A stretch of 64,000 nucleotides of DNA, from assembly GCA_951804985.1 (NCBI GenBank), contig OX638131.1:58496351-58560350 (forward strand). Direction: 5' to 3'. A program made the translations under genes and the position numbers. Positions 22,279-31,957 of this stretch are shown one piece after another (position 1 is the first letter of the stretch; each line of letters starts with the position of its first letter). Origin of the DNA: Dryomyza anilis (lineage: Eukaryota; Arthropoda; Insecta; Diptera; Dryomyzidae). The notes under the pieces were generated by a model. That model saw only the letters and a list, made by a program, of their open reading frames with translations. It had not been told where the DNA came from and did no database searches.

Positions 22279-22690
22279 AGCCATCGACCTTATTTTTGTC
22301 GAATTTTTGTGAGACTTGATTTTATATGCATCGGGGTTACTGTTGAAAACCTTCGATGACTCTCTAGCGTTCCAACGTCTATCATTTTTTATTTTATTTA
22401 CTGCCTTGTATTTCTAATTAACACAAAATTTATTTGAACAATCCTCGCACGTATGGACTATTACACATTCCCTACAGGCCTTTACATTTCTGCAGCGATT
22501 CTTTGTGTGACCAAGCTTTTGACAATTAACATAGCTCATTGTAAGTTGAGTTTTATGGGAAGACACCGTAACCGGTATGACATCTACATAAAAGGCCTTA
22601 ACCCTGATGGTGGATTAAAAAAACTTACGAATCATAGGTTAATGGACCATTTTGGTCCATACTCCATTTTCGTAAAAAAATTAAAGTAAA
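22279..22690 (-). pseudogene. Old I-type LINE: ORF1 CCHC piece
   Basis: The minus strand reads CQKLGHTKNRCRNVKAC and later VNKIKNDRRWNARE, closely matching the intact ORF1 CCHC region. An in-frame stop and apparent frameshifts lie upstream of it. The piece ends at the insertion point of the young element and continues at 16782. Confidence 0.8.
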
Positions 22691-22952
22691 CCTATTTTTT
22701 ACAACTTTTTTGATTTAACGCTTTGGAAACATATTTACGCAAAAAATATATATATATATATATTTGAAAGCTCAATAAATCATTTGGGTTATTATATAAG
22801 TCTTCGAAATTGATTGTTACCACTTGCCATACAAATTATATTAGAAAACCATCAGAAAAAGTTTGTAAATCACAAAATTAGTTTTGTGATTCCCCTTCAT
22901 TACATCATGCAGTCAAATCAACTATGCGCATTATTGCTATTTTTATTCCTAT
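22691..22952. other. AT-rich spacer with (AT)n
   Basis: There is a short (AT)n run near 22746-22764 and no recognisable coding sequence. Confidence 0.4.
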
Positions 22953-23250
22953 TCATACCATACACTAAAATTGAAAGGGTATATTCAATTTGGTCATCCG
23001 TTTGAAACACCCAGAAGGAGGCATGTCCGGTAAAGAAAAGTGTATATATTCTTGATCAGTATGAGCTCCTTAGTCGACTGGCTGTTTTGGTGTCTTTCGT
23101 AAGTATTACCATCTATTTGTCCGTCTGTCTGTGTTCCCTATGTTCGAATCACGATTACACTAAAACTAAAAGAGTTAGATCATGAAAACTTAGATGTTAG
23201 ATTACTTTTATACCTATGATATATGGTATTGAAATCAGGGCTAGGAACCG

Positions 23251-23405
23251 AAATTCTATTCTCTGCGGTTCCAGTTCCGGTTCTATAAAAATATAAAAAA
23301 AGGTTCCGGTACCGGTTCCTGTTCTTAAATTATTTTTTATTTCGGTTTCAGATCCGGTTCTATAAAAAATAAAATAACGATTCCAGTTCCAGTTCCGGTT
23401 CCACA
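23251..23405. repeat. Left subterminal GGTTCC array of hAT-C
   Basis: Repeats of GGTTCCGGTTC/CCAGTTCCGGTTC are interspersed with TATAAAAATA-like spacers. The repeated frame yields a meaningless N/W/R-rich open reading frame on the minus strand. Confidence 0.8.
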
Positions 23406-24862
23406 AACAAGCCAAAAACGCAATAAAAACTTAAATATTTTTTATTTTTACGTACAAAAATAATGAAATTTATATACATATCTATCTTTGTACATAAAAA
23501 TTAATTGCCGTGCATTAGTCTCGCAAAAACATGAGAACGGATCGACTGATTTGGATGATTATTTTTTGTTTTATTCGTCTCAACACTGGGTATTCGGAAA
23601 ACTAACCAAGGAAAAATCGGAAAAATTGAAATTTGTGTTTTGTATGAGAATGCATTAAGTGCACCACCAATGGGAATTGTATTTAAATAATGAGGATTCG
23701 TTTATATAGCCACTACGGATAGATTGGACAAAGGGGAGTGGCACGTCCCATACAACCAATTTTTTTTTAAATGCTATTACTTCTGACCTACTAAGGGAAG
23801 AGTTTAATAATGTGAAGCGATATGTTTTTCCCTTAGACTTTTTCACCTGTCGTAGATGTAAGTAAAGACATTTTAGTTTGTAGCATTACAAACTATCTTA
23901 ATATAAGAAACTGCATATTTCTGCAAAAGTTATTATATTCCAAAACTCCATCATATCTTTCTGATAAGCTACATCTTAGCGTTTCAAATAGAAGCCTCAA
24001 TTTTATGTTGCCAAAATGTAAGCGCAATTCAACTCTGGATTCATTACCACTTAATATTTAAAATATAAACAGAACATGTAGATTTACGTATTACATACTA
24101 ATACATTTTTCAGAACAATAATCTATTAACATCTTAAATCTACTATTTATAAGTAACCACACATCTAATTTCTCTTTAAATATGTTAAATTATAAGTACA
24201 ATTTTTGCATTAGTCTTAATTTTAAATTTTTACTTCTTTATAAACTGGACTTTTGATTATCTACGTAATTTTTATTTTGTTGTACTGTAAAATAATCACT
24301 TCTTATTGTACTAATATAAATCAAATCAAAAAAATATATACAAAACCTTCGCACCGGTGAAGCTGTGTTCATGTCCTGCTAGTATATACACAACGAAAAA
24401 AAAAACTATATTAAAAGAAAGAAAAATATCTTTTACATAAATACATATGTATTTGATTTACGTCCTTACACAAATGTATTCGTTTTTCCTTTATTGCTAT
24501 AGTTATTTTGTATGCATTTAACTACATAATTTTACTGCATTTAGTGGCATTACATTTTTTAATACCTCCGAAATATGAAGATACATTACTACATCATAAT
24601 TTATTTTAACTACATTCCGTATTTATTTAACACCAATATGTATGGTACGGTGAAACAACACAATTTTAAGTTATTAGCTAAAAATTATCTTTCCAGACGG
24701 TGTGGTTACAAAGATTTGGACATATATGAAAACCTTTGTACACACATGCCATTGTACACATATGTAACCTAATTTATATTTGTTTTTGTTTCCAAATTCA
24801 TTGTCCAAATTGACTTAATTATTATTTTTTAATATATTAATTTCTGATCTAATTAATTTAGT

Positions 24863-25102
24863 AATGGTTCCAGTTCCGGTTCTGGTTCCATACAAAATTT
24901 AAAAAACGGTTCCAGTTCCGGTTCTATAAAAATGAAACGGTTCCGGTCCGGTTCCAGTTCCGGTTCCAGTTCAGGTTCTATACAAAATAAAATAACGATT
25001 CCAGTTCCAGATCCGGTTCCATACAAAATTTAAAAAACGGTTCCAGTTCCGGTTCTATAAAAATGAAACGGTTCCGGTCCGGTTCCAGTTCCGGTTCCAC
25101 CC
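24863..25102. repeat. Right subterminal GGTTCC array of hAT-C
   Basis: Two near-identical larger units, each GGTTCCAGTTCCGGTTC plus a TATAAAAATGAAAC spacer, are separated by related repeats. Subterminal arrays of this kind usually carry transposase-binding sites in hAT elements; that role is inferred. Confidence 0.8.
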
Positions 25103-25432
25103 GAGCCCTGATTGAAATAGATCATGATCCGTTTATTATGATCTGTGAACCAACCACTTATATGAAATACCTCATACAACACTTACATCCACGGGTGAAT
25201 TTCACTTCATACCAGCCTGAGTGTATTTACAGGTATTTTTAGAATTCGTACACATTGAGACCTCTGGACTACTCTAAATAGTAACCACAGATATTATCAC
25301 ATATATGTAGGATATTTATAAATTACTTAGACCGACTATAACTTTCCTAATTCTTACTTACTTCATTACACCAACTATTACATTTTTTTCTTTTCCAAAA
25401 TTTTTCATGTGACCTAATTTTCTTCACTGGTT

Positions 25433-25879
25433 ACTATTGCTATTTATTCCAAATAAATACTAAAGAATTCTTCATTATTTTGTTTCAAGAAAATGAAAAA
25501 TTTACAATGGATCACGTTGGTCCCTTAACGTGAGATTTGCATTTTTTTTTTTTATATTATTTTTATATTAACAATTATTCAGAAAAATACCACATGAGCA
25601 GGGGGGTTACTATGTATCGCGATTCGAAAGTCAATGTGATACGAAAGTCAATTTAATTCGAAGAACAAAGCGTTAAGATCTAACGGAATTGAAAAGGTAG
25701 CCGTGTAGTCACTTTGTGAATTTGAATACGAAAGTACCGAATTTGAATGCGAAAGCCACACTACCCAAGTACCATTTATTAGAATGGGAGTAATATCACT
25801 TTCGAATCACATTACATAGTAACACACCTAAAGTTTCAAGTTGGTATAACGGTACGATAAAGTTATAAAAAGAAGGAAA
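25433..25879. other. Spacer containing a short MITE
   Basis: No gene is seen. The only structure I could recognise is the small inverted-repeat element at 25601-25828. Confidence 0.4.
25601..25828. mobile_element. Short MITE with ACTTTCG-rich ends
   Basis: GGTTACTATGTATCGCGATT at the left and AATCACATTACATAGTAACA at the right are inverted repeats of about 28 bp. CGAAAG motifs recur between them. The target duplication was not resolved and no coding sequence is present. Confidence 0.6.
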
Positions 25880-25940
25880 ACCAGTTGGGAAGGTTAGATC
25901 ACATGGGAAATTTTAAAGTAGGTGTAATTATGATAGTTAG

Positions 25941-26146
25941 TGTAGGTACATTTTATACTTTAAATTTCAACTTGAATTATATATATACTTTTAATTTTAA
26001 AACACTATATTAATTTTTGTCAATTGTTATTTGAATTTTAATCTCGTTTTGTCTTAAATATTTCAATTTTCATTTTATAATTTTTCTGGAGTTTGAATAA
26101 ACAAGATCAAATATTTAAAATACACATTAAATTACTGCCCTCTACA
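25941..26146 (+). repeat. 5' LTR of the gypsy element
   Basis: 206 bp starting TGTAGGTACA and ending CCCTCTACA. AATAAA lies near 26096. It differs from the 3' LTR by three substitutions and one single-base gap, so the insertion is recent. Confidence 0.92.
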
Positions 26147-26148
26147 AT

Positions 26149-26161
26149 TGGCGATCCTGCC
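26149..26161 (+). promoter_or_regulatory. Probable primer-binding site
   Basis: TGGCGATCCTGCC begins two bases after the LTR, as expected for a tRNA primer site. It matches a tRNA-Trp-type site (TGGTGACCCCGAC) at 9 of 13 positions, so the primer identity is tentative. Confidence 0.45.
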
Positions 26162-26599
26162 AGCGTTTCAAAAAATCCTGAGCATTTTCGTCTGAACAAT
26201 CCTGCCAACGTTTCAAAATTCCTGAGCATTTTTTGTGTGAAAATTTAGTTCGAGCAACCACAGATATTTGCAAAAATTTCAATAAATTGTCCATGGAAGT
26301 ATGCGAAATGAGACAAGAATTGGGACAACGTCAATCTCGTTCAACCTTTAGACGTTCTTATAGTAGGAACAGTTCGCGCTCTCAATGAAGAGTATCCAAT
26401 GGTACTTGGCTCTGTAGATACCATTACAGATTTGGAAGTAACGCACGAAAATGTGAAGAACCTTGTTCTTATTACAATACAAATAAGAATTCAGGTTCAA
26501 CAAACTAATTTTCCCCATTGTCGCGGCGACACACAATGGGAACCTAAATTGTTCAACACGTCGCCTCTTTATTTTTGACAAATACAACAAATTGAAATT

Positions 26600-29560
26600 T
26601 TGAATAGACAGTGGTGCTGAAGTTTCAGTTCTACCTTCTTCCAAATTAAAAATACATAAACGGGTTTCAGATGTTGTGTTAACAGCAGCTAATGGTACCA
26701 CAATTTCGACATTTGGTAAGAAAATGTTAAATGTTAGTTTAGGGTTACGACGCGAATTTCCATTTGTTTTTCTTTTAGCAGATATTAGCAAACCTATCAT
26801 AGGAGCAGATTTCTTATCAAAATATGGTCTTTTAATTGACATTAAAAACAAAAATCTAATCGCCCTCTTACTAAGTTATCAGTTAATGCTTTCCTATTAC
26901 TGCAATGTATCCTTACCCAAATTATTCTCTGTCGATAATCAATATACGCAATTACTTAAACAATATCCTTCATTAACTGCAGAACCAGATTATTCTCAAT
27001 CTGTGAAACACGACAGTTCATCGTCTTATCACAAATGGGATATTACCTTTTGCCAAACCCAGGCGGTTAGATCCAATTAAATACAAAATTGCAAAAGCAG
27101 AATTTGATTTTCTCGTTAAATCTGGTATTTGTCGACCTTCGAAATCAAGTACAGCATCACCATTGCACTTAGTCGCCAAAAAAGAGCCAAACGACTGGAG
27201 TCCTTGCGGTGATTTTAGAAGATTGAATTTTGTTACGGTACCTGATAGGTATCCCTTACCTCATATTCAGGATGTTAACATTGACATGCGAAATAAAAAA
27301 TTGTTTTCAAAAATAGATTTAATTCGAGCATATCACTAGATTCCAATGGCTGAAGAAGATATATTTAAAACGGCAATTACAACTCCTTTTGGAATGTATG
27401 AATTTGTCAGAATGCCATTTGGATTAAAAAATTCTGCACAGACATTCCAAAGATTCATTAACGAAGTGTTCGCAGGTCTTAATTTTGTGTTTACATACAT
27501 TGATGATATTCTCATTGCGAGTCAGGATGAAGAAGAACATTTAGAACATCTTAAACAGGTTTTTCAGAGACTACAAGAGTATGGGTTAAATATTAAACCA
27601 GGAAAATGTAAATTCGGGGTACATAATATAGATTTTCTTAGCTACAATTTCACCAAGGAAGGAATTAAACCATCGGAAGATAAAGTCTTAGCTATTCGTG
27701 ATTTTGAAATTCCCAAAACAATTAAACAGTTACAAAAGTTTGTAGGTATGGTTAACTATTATCATCGTTACATACCCAAACTAGCTGAGTTCATGACTCC
27801 AATATATAATATGATTACTGAAACTACAAAGAAAAAAGGTAACATATTGCAATGGGAAGACACATCAATGACAGCATTTCAAACAATCAAAGACAGTTTT
27901 TCCGCCCAAGTTTTACTAAATCATTTTAATAGCGAAGCAATGTTATCACTTAGTGTAGATGCTTCAAATATAGCTGTTGGTGGGGTTTTGCAACAGACAT
28001 TTAAACAGACAACGGAACCCATTGCTTTCTTTTCTAAAAAATTGACTTCTGCAGAAGCCAAATACAGTACGTTCGATCGTGAGCTACTGGCGATATTTTT
28101 AAATATTAAACACTTCAGACACTTCCTCGAAGGTAGAACTTTCACAGTCTATACTGACCACAAACCTCTGACTTTAGCATTAAATTCGAAAACAGACAGA
28201 AATCCTAGGCAAACGAGACATCTCGAATTTATTTCACAATTTACTAATGATATTCAGTATATTCGCGGTAATTCCAACGTTATAGCTGATGCGTTGTCAA
28301 GAGCTTTTGAAGTAGACGCATTACAGAGTTCAGAAATTAATTTTAAATTACTTTACAATGAACAGCAAAAAGACGAGGAGTTGAAAGAATTAATTAAAAA
28401 TAAGTAGTATAGTTTAGAATTAATTAAAATTCCATTATTTAATGTAGATATATGGTGTGAAAAGTCACTTAATACACCTAGACCTTTCATTCCTAATAGT
28501 TTGCGAAAAATTGCATTCGATAAATTACATGGTATTTCATATCCAGGCATTCGTGGTTCACGTAGACTTATAACGCAACGATATTTTTGGCCAAATATGA
28601 ATCAAATTGTTAACATTAGGTCACGAGAATGCTTAAGTTGTCAGAAGTCCAAAATATATAAACATACCAAATCACCGATAATTAAAATTAAAATTCCACA
28701 AGGAAGATTCGAACACATTCATATCGATATTGTAGGGCCATTACCTCCATCAAATAACCATCGCTATATTCTTACAATTATTGACCGATACACGCGTTGG
28801 CCAGAGGCATATCCACTTCGAGATATATCTGCTGTTACTATAGCTAGGATATTCTTTAATAATTATATTTCTCGATTCGGTGTTCCTATAACTATTACCA
28901 CTGATCAAGGAAGACAATTCACATCACAGATATTTCCGGAATTATCTAAGTTTTTGGGTTGCCATAGGATAACAACTTCACCATATCATCCCCAAGCCAA
29001 CGGCATTATAGAGCGATTTCATAGACAATTAAAAGCAACGATATTGGCAAGAGGACATCCTGTTAATTGGTCTGACGAACTTTCAGTGGCACTATTGGGA
29101 CTTAGGTCAATTGTCAAAGAAGATCTCTCAGTAACGCCTGCTGAGATGGTATATGGACAAAACATACGGTTACCAAATGAACTCATTATTCCTAGTAAAA
29201 TGTGTAGTTCAGCTAATATATAATCGAATTTAAAAGATAGTATACGTAAATTTCGTTTAAATTTATCTCATCACAAAAATTCTGAGTCAAATATTTATTT
29301 TCCGAGAGACCTTTATGATTGCAAATATGTATTTGTCCGTTTAGAAAATAAACGAGCATTATAACAACCATATGAGGGACCTTTTAAAGTAATTGAAAAA
29401 AATAAAAAATGGTTTAAAATAGATATAAATAATGATATTAAAGTGATTCCGATAGACAGAATCAAACCAGCAATAATTGAAAAAACAAAAACTGAAACCA
29501 ATTCCACACACAAGACTAAAAAACATGTCACTTTTAATTTACTTAACATTGATTTTTCCG
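26600..29560 (+). pseudogene. Gypsy pol: protease, reverse transcriptase, RNase H, integrase, broken
   Basis: Protease begins near 26605 with IDSGAEVSVLP. Reverse transcriptase follows after a frame change near 27080, through SGICRPSKS and GDFRRLN to the catalytic YIDDILIAS in the frame 27346-28407. RNase H starts near 27950 (SVDASN, later TDHKPL). Integrase lies in 28501-29223 with a CLSCQK zinc half, DIVGPLPP, TTDQGRQF and IIERFHR. A basic C-terminal tail continues to about 29570 after two stops. In-frame stops near 27340, 28407, 29223 and 29361 plus the frame change show it cannot make a full polyprotein. Confidence 0.88.
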
Positions 29561-29572
29561 AAGGGGGAGTAT
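29561..29572 (+). promoter_or_regulatory. Polypurine tract
   Basis: AAGGGGGAGTAT directly abuts the 3' LTR and would prime plus-strand DNA synthesis. Confidence 0.75.
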
Positions 29573-29779
29573 TGTAGGTACATTTTATACTTTAAATTTC
29601 AACTTGAATTATGTATATACTTTTAATTTTAAAACACTATATTAATTTTTGTCAATTGTTATTTGAATTTTAAATCTCGTTTTGTCTTAAATATTTCAAT
29701 TTTCATTTTATAATTTTTCTGGAGTTTGAATAAACAAGATCAAATATTTAAAATACACATTTAATTACCGCCCTCTACA
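29573..29779 (+). repeat. 3' LTR of the gypsy element
   Basis: 207 bp, TGTAGGTACA to CCCTCTACA, followed by the GTTAG duplication. It is about 98% identical to the 5' LTR. Confidence 0.92.
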
Positions 29780-30256
29780 GTTAGGATTATCAAAATTATA
29801 GTCGGTCTAAGCCGACTATAAATACCCTACACATATGTGTGGTTACCATTCAAAGTGATATATAGGTCACCAGGGTATACGAATCCTGAAAATAACTACA
29901 AACATTCAATCGCTGAAGAATTTCCATTCATTTGATACCCATATTTACAAATGGGTAGGTGTACCGAATTTCGATTTTTTTTTTTGTGAACCACAAGTCT
30001 TTTCGCCGGAAAACATTATTATCATGTATTTGAGCATGATGTCAATATATATTTGACCAAAAAAGTTTACCTAAGCACGTATACATAAAAATTTATCTTT
30101 ATATGTACATTTTATGAGGTATTTGAACATAAGTGGTCGGATCATAGATCACAATGGACCGATCTCGCCAATTTTTTCGCACATACAGCGCAGTAATCTA
30201 AGTTATACGTTTCATTTATCTAGCTCTTCAATTTTAAAAGTAGTAGGGATTTCAAC

Positions 30257-30300
30257 AGACAGACAGACAGACAGACGGACAGACAGACGGACAGACGGAC
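30257..30300 (+). repeat. (GACA)n/(GACG)n microsatellite of DINE-1-like copy B
   Basis: A run of CAGACAGA and GACGGACA units. Copy C has a much shorter version at the same place (near 47454), so the array expanded or contracted after the copies separated. Confidence 0.85.
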
Positions 30301-30440
30301 ATCGCTAAATCGACTCAGGAGGTCATGCTGATCAAGAATATATATACTTTTCCATACCGGAGATGCTTACTTCTGGGTGTTACAAACAGCGTACCAAACT
30401 GAATATACCCTTTCACTCTTAGTGTAGGGTATAAAAATAC

Positions 30441-31957
30441 CAAAATGGTCCAAACAGAACAGCAGGGTTAAGGAAAAGTTCAGCAGATTTCACATTGTTG
30501 ACTTTAATTATGAGAACACCGAATCTCAGTTCGGTAACCTCAGAGTATTCACGTGGAATGAAATTGAGTCCTTTCTCCATAAGAAACGCGTTATATGATG
30601 ATAAAGGACGAACGTTGTCTGCGTCTTTGTGACTAATTAATAACCGATATTATTAAGCATCGTGGACAGAGTTCGGATTTGCACGCACGCCCGCGCCCGC
30701 GCCCTTAAGTAAATGAGAAGCAAATTTGTTTACGCATACTCTGCACTCGGGCACCACATTTTTTTTACAACACATCCCGTCGCAACGAGTGATGCTTTGC
30801 ACTATTCTCGGTACCTGCCCTCGTGCAGGCTACGAAACTAAAAACTGCAGCCCGCGCAGACGTGGAATGAGAAAATTGAGAAACATATCGCGCAAGTGCT
30901 ATGGTATTTATTTCGCGGGGCAACTCCGTGCAACAGCGAAAATCGACTGCCCCGGGCAGCACGCGGTGCAGTTTTTCACAGCCAGTTAATTTTTTCTTGT
31001 ATGACATTCTTATGTGGCGCATGAGTACGGCACTGTTATAATATACTGCGCAATGTTTTAATAATTTTTAAATAAAACTATCGTTAATACAGAAAAGTTT
31101 GGCAATACTCAAATACACTTTTAATCGAAGTTTTAATTTGGTTTATAAAAATTGTATAATTTAGTACAAGTTTTTCAGTGCAAGTTTAAACTTAGTGTAC
31201 ATTTTTACAAATGAGGATATACATTATTTTTCGAAGCCTATCATGTAGCTTTTTTATTAAAATAGATTTTTGCACATGATAATTTTTGTATTTGAATAAA
31301 AATGTTGATTAAGATTTCATGTTAAATATATTTTTCTGTTCATTTTTATAAACCAAAATAAAACTGCGATTTAAAGTGTATTTGAGTATTGCCAAACTTG
31401 TCTGTATTATCAATAGTTTTATATAAAAATTATTAAAACATTGCGCAGTCTAGTAAAACAGTGCCAATAAAATTTACTGGCTGTGAAAAATGCGCGTGCT
31501 GCCAGGGGCAGTCTGTTTTCGCTGTTGCACGGAGTTGCCCCGCGAAATAAATACCATAGCACTTGCGCGATATGCTTCTCTATTTTCTCATTCCACGTCT
31601 GCGCGGGCTGCAGTTTTTAGTTTCGTAGCACGCACGAGGGCAGGTACCGAGAATAATGCAAAGAATCACTCGTTGCGACGGAATGTGTTGTAAAAAAATG
31701 TGATGCCCGAGTGCAGTGTCTGCGTAAAACAAATTTGCTCGTCAGTGTATGAAGAAAGGGGCATGTGCGGGCGCACGCACACGGGCATTTCCGATCTCTG
31801 ATCGTGGATCATTGTCATCGTTGTGTTTAGTTTGCGGAAGGGGAACAAAGTCTTCCGAACGAGGACGTTAATTTTTTTATTTAAGTGTTTATTTGAATCC
31901 GGATCAAGTTTGCGATCCGTTCCGGTTGGGAATGGAAGGGGGTTCAGCCCCTTTCAT
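30441..31957 (-). pseudogene. I-type LINE ORF1 N-terminal fragment, interrupted by hAT-D
   Basis: A start codon at 31957 begins a frame resembling the first residues of the intact ORF1 (short PP motif). It contains several stops. After the hAT-D hairpin it continues at 30658-30441 with VRPLSSYNAF, LMEKGLNFI and LIIKVNNVKSAELFLN, aligned with residues about 60-125 of the intact protein. Without the hairpin and one 8-bp duplication the frame runs through. It could be the 5' part of the old split LINE at 4985-22690 or a separate copy; this is not settled. Confidence 0.78.
30667..31800. mobile_element. hAT-type hairpin (foldback) element D
   Basis: The whole 1134-bp element is nearly one inverted repeat: 30667 to about 31170 pairs with about 31300-31800, leaving a loop of roughly 100 bp. 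The ends are CAGAGTTCGGATTTGC and an inverted GCATTTCCGATCTCTG. ATCGTGGA is duplicated at 30659-30666 and 31801-31808, the hAT-sized 8 bp. The arms are GC-rich near the tips (CGCACGC, CCCGCG). The mirrored 85- and 67-codon open frames come from the two arms and are not genes. Confidence 0.9.

Larger units (their letters stand above)
4985..22690 (-). mobile_element. Old I-clade LINE, split into four pieces by nested insertions
   Basis: Four minus-strand pieces of one LINE lie at about 22690-22279, 16799-16532, 10462-10182 and 5038-4985. Each aligns in order to successive parts of the intact relative at 16800-22278: CCHC region of ORF1, ORF1 C-terminus, ORF1 end plus ORF2 start, and endonuclease N-terminus. 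The pieces are separated by a young I-type LINE, a hAT element and a Jockey-like LINE, each flanked by a target duplication. Removing an insertion plus one duplication brings the reading frames of adjoining pieces back into register. Homology ends near 4985, so the rest of ORF2 is missing. In-frame stops show it is dead. Confidence 0.8.
23236..25110. mobile_element. hAT-like element C with GGTTCC-rich ends
   Basis: The left terminus CAGGGCTAGGAACCG and right terminus CGGTTCCACCCGAGCCCTG are imperfect inverted repeats. ATTGAAAT is duplicated at 23228-23235 and 25111-25118, the 8 bp expected of hAT. Both ends carry dense GGTTCCGGTT/CCAGTTCC repeats, while the middle (about 23420-24850) is AT-rich with no transposase. 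It sits inside DINE-1-like copy A. Confidence 0.88.
22953..25432 (-). mobile_element. DINE-1/INE-1-like repeat, copy A, interrupted by hAT-C
   Basis: The left part (about 22953-23235) reads TACACTAAAATTGAAAGGGT, then ACACCCAGAAGGAGGC, TATATATTCTTGATCAG and GTCCGTCTGTCTG. The right part (25111-25432) matches the reverse of copies B and C (TAGACCGACTATAA, CATGTGACCTAA, CACTGG). hAT-C separates the halves. The order of motifs resembles fly DINE-1/INE-1 elements as I remember them, which are non-autonomous Helentrons. This copy is clearly more diverged than B and C. Confidence 0.65.
25941..29779 (+). mobile_element. Ty3/gypsy LTR retrotransposon, internally deleted
   Basis: A 3.84-kb element with TG...CA LTRs and a 5-bp target duplication, GTTAG (25936-25940 and 29780-29784). 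The empty site is preserved in copy C near 46996. Most of gag is missing; only a short RFGSNARKC...PC-like remnant remains near 26430. Pol is present but broken. The gag-end motif, the ICRPSKS...SPLHLV run and a possible tRNA-Trp-like primer site suggest the CsRn1/Kabuki group; that is an inference from memory. Confidence 0.9.
25880..30437 (+). mobile_element. DINE-1/INE-1-like repeat, copy B, interrupted by a gypsy element
   Basis: It starts CCAGTTGGGAAGGTTAGATC and ends CACTCTTAGTGTAGGGTATA followed by AAAAA. It is close to identical to copy C over most of its length once the gypsy element (25941-29779) and one 5-bp duplication are removed. It contains a GACA/GACGGACA microsatellite near the 3' part. 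The identification as DINE-1/INE-1-like is from memory of the fly family. Confidence 0.7.

Noticed and set aside
23197..23415. N/W/R-rich open frame
   Set aside because: Product of the GGTTCC minisatellite, not a gene.
30726..31693. Mirrored open frames of 60-90 codons
   Set aside because: They arise from the two arms of the hAT-D hairpin and have no family resemblance.
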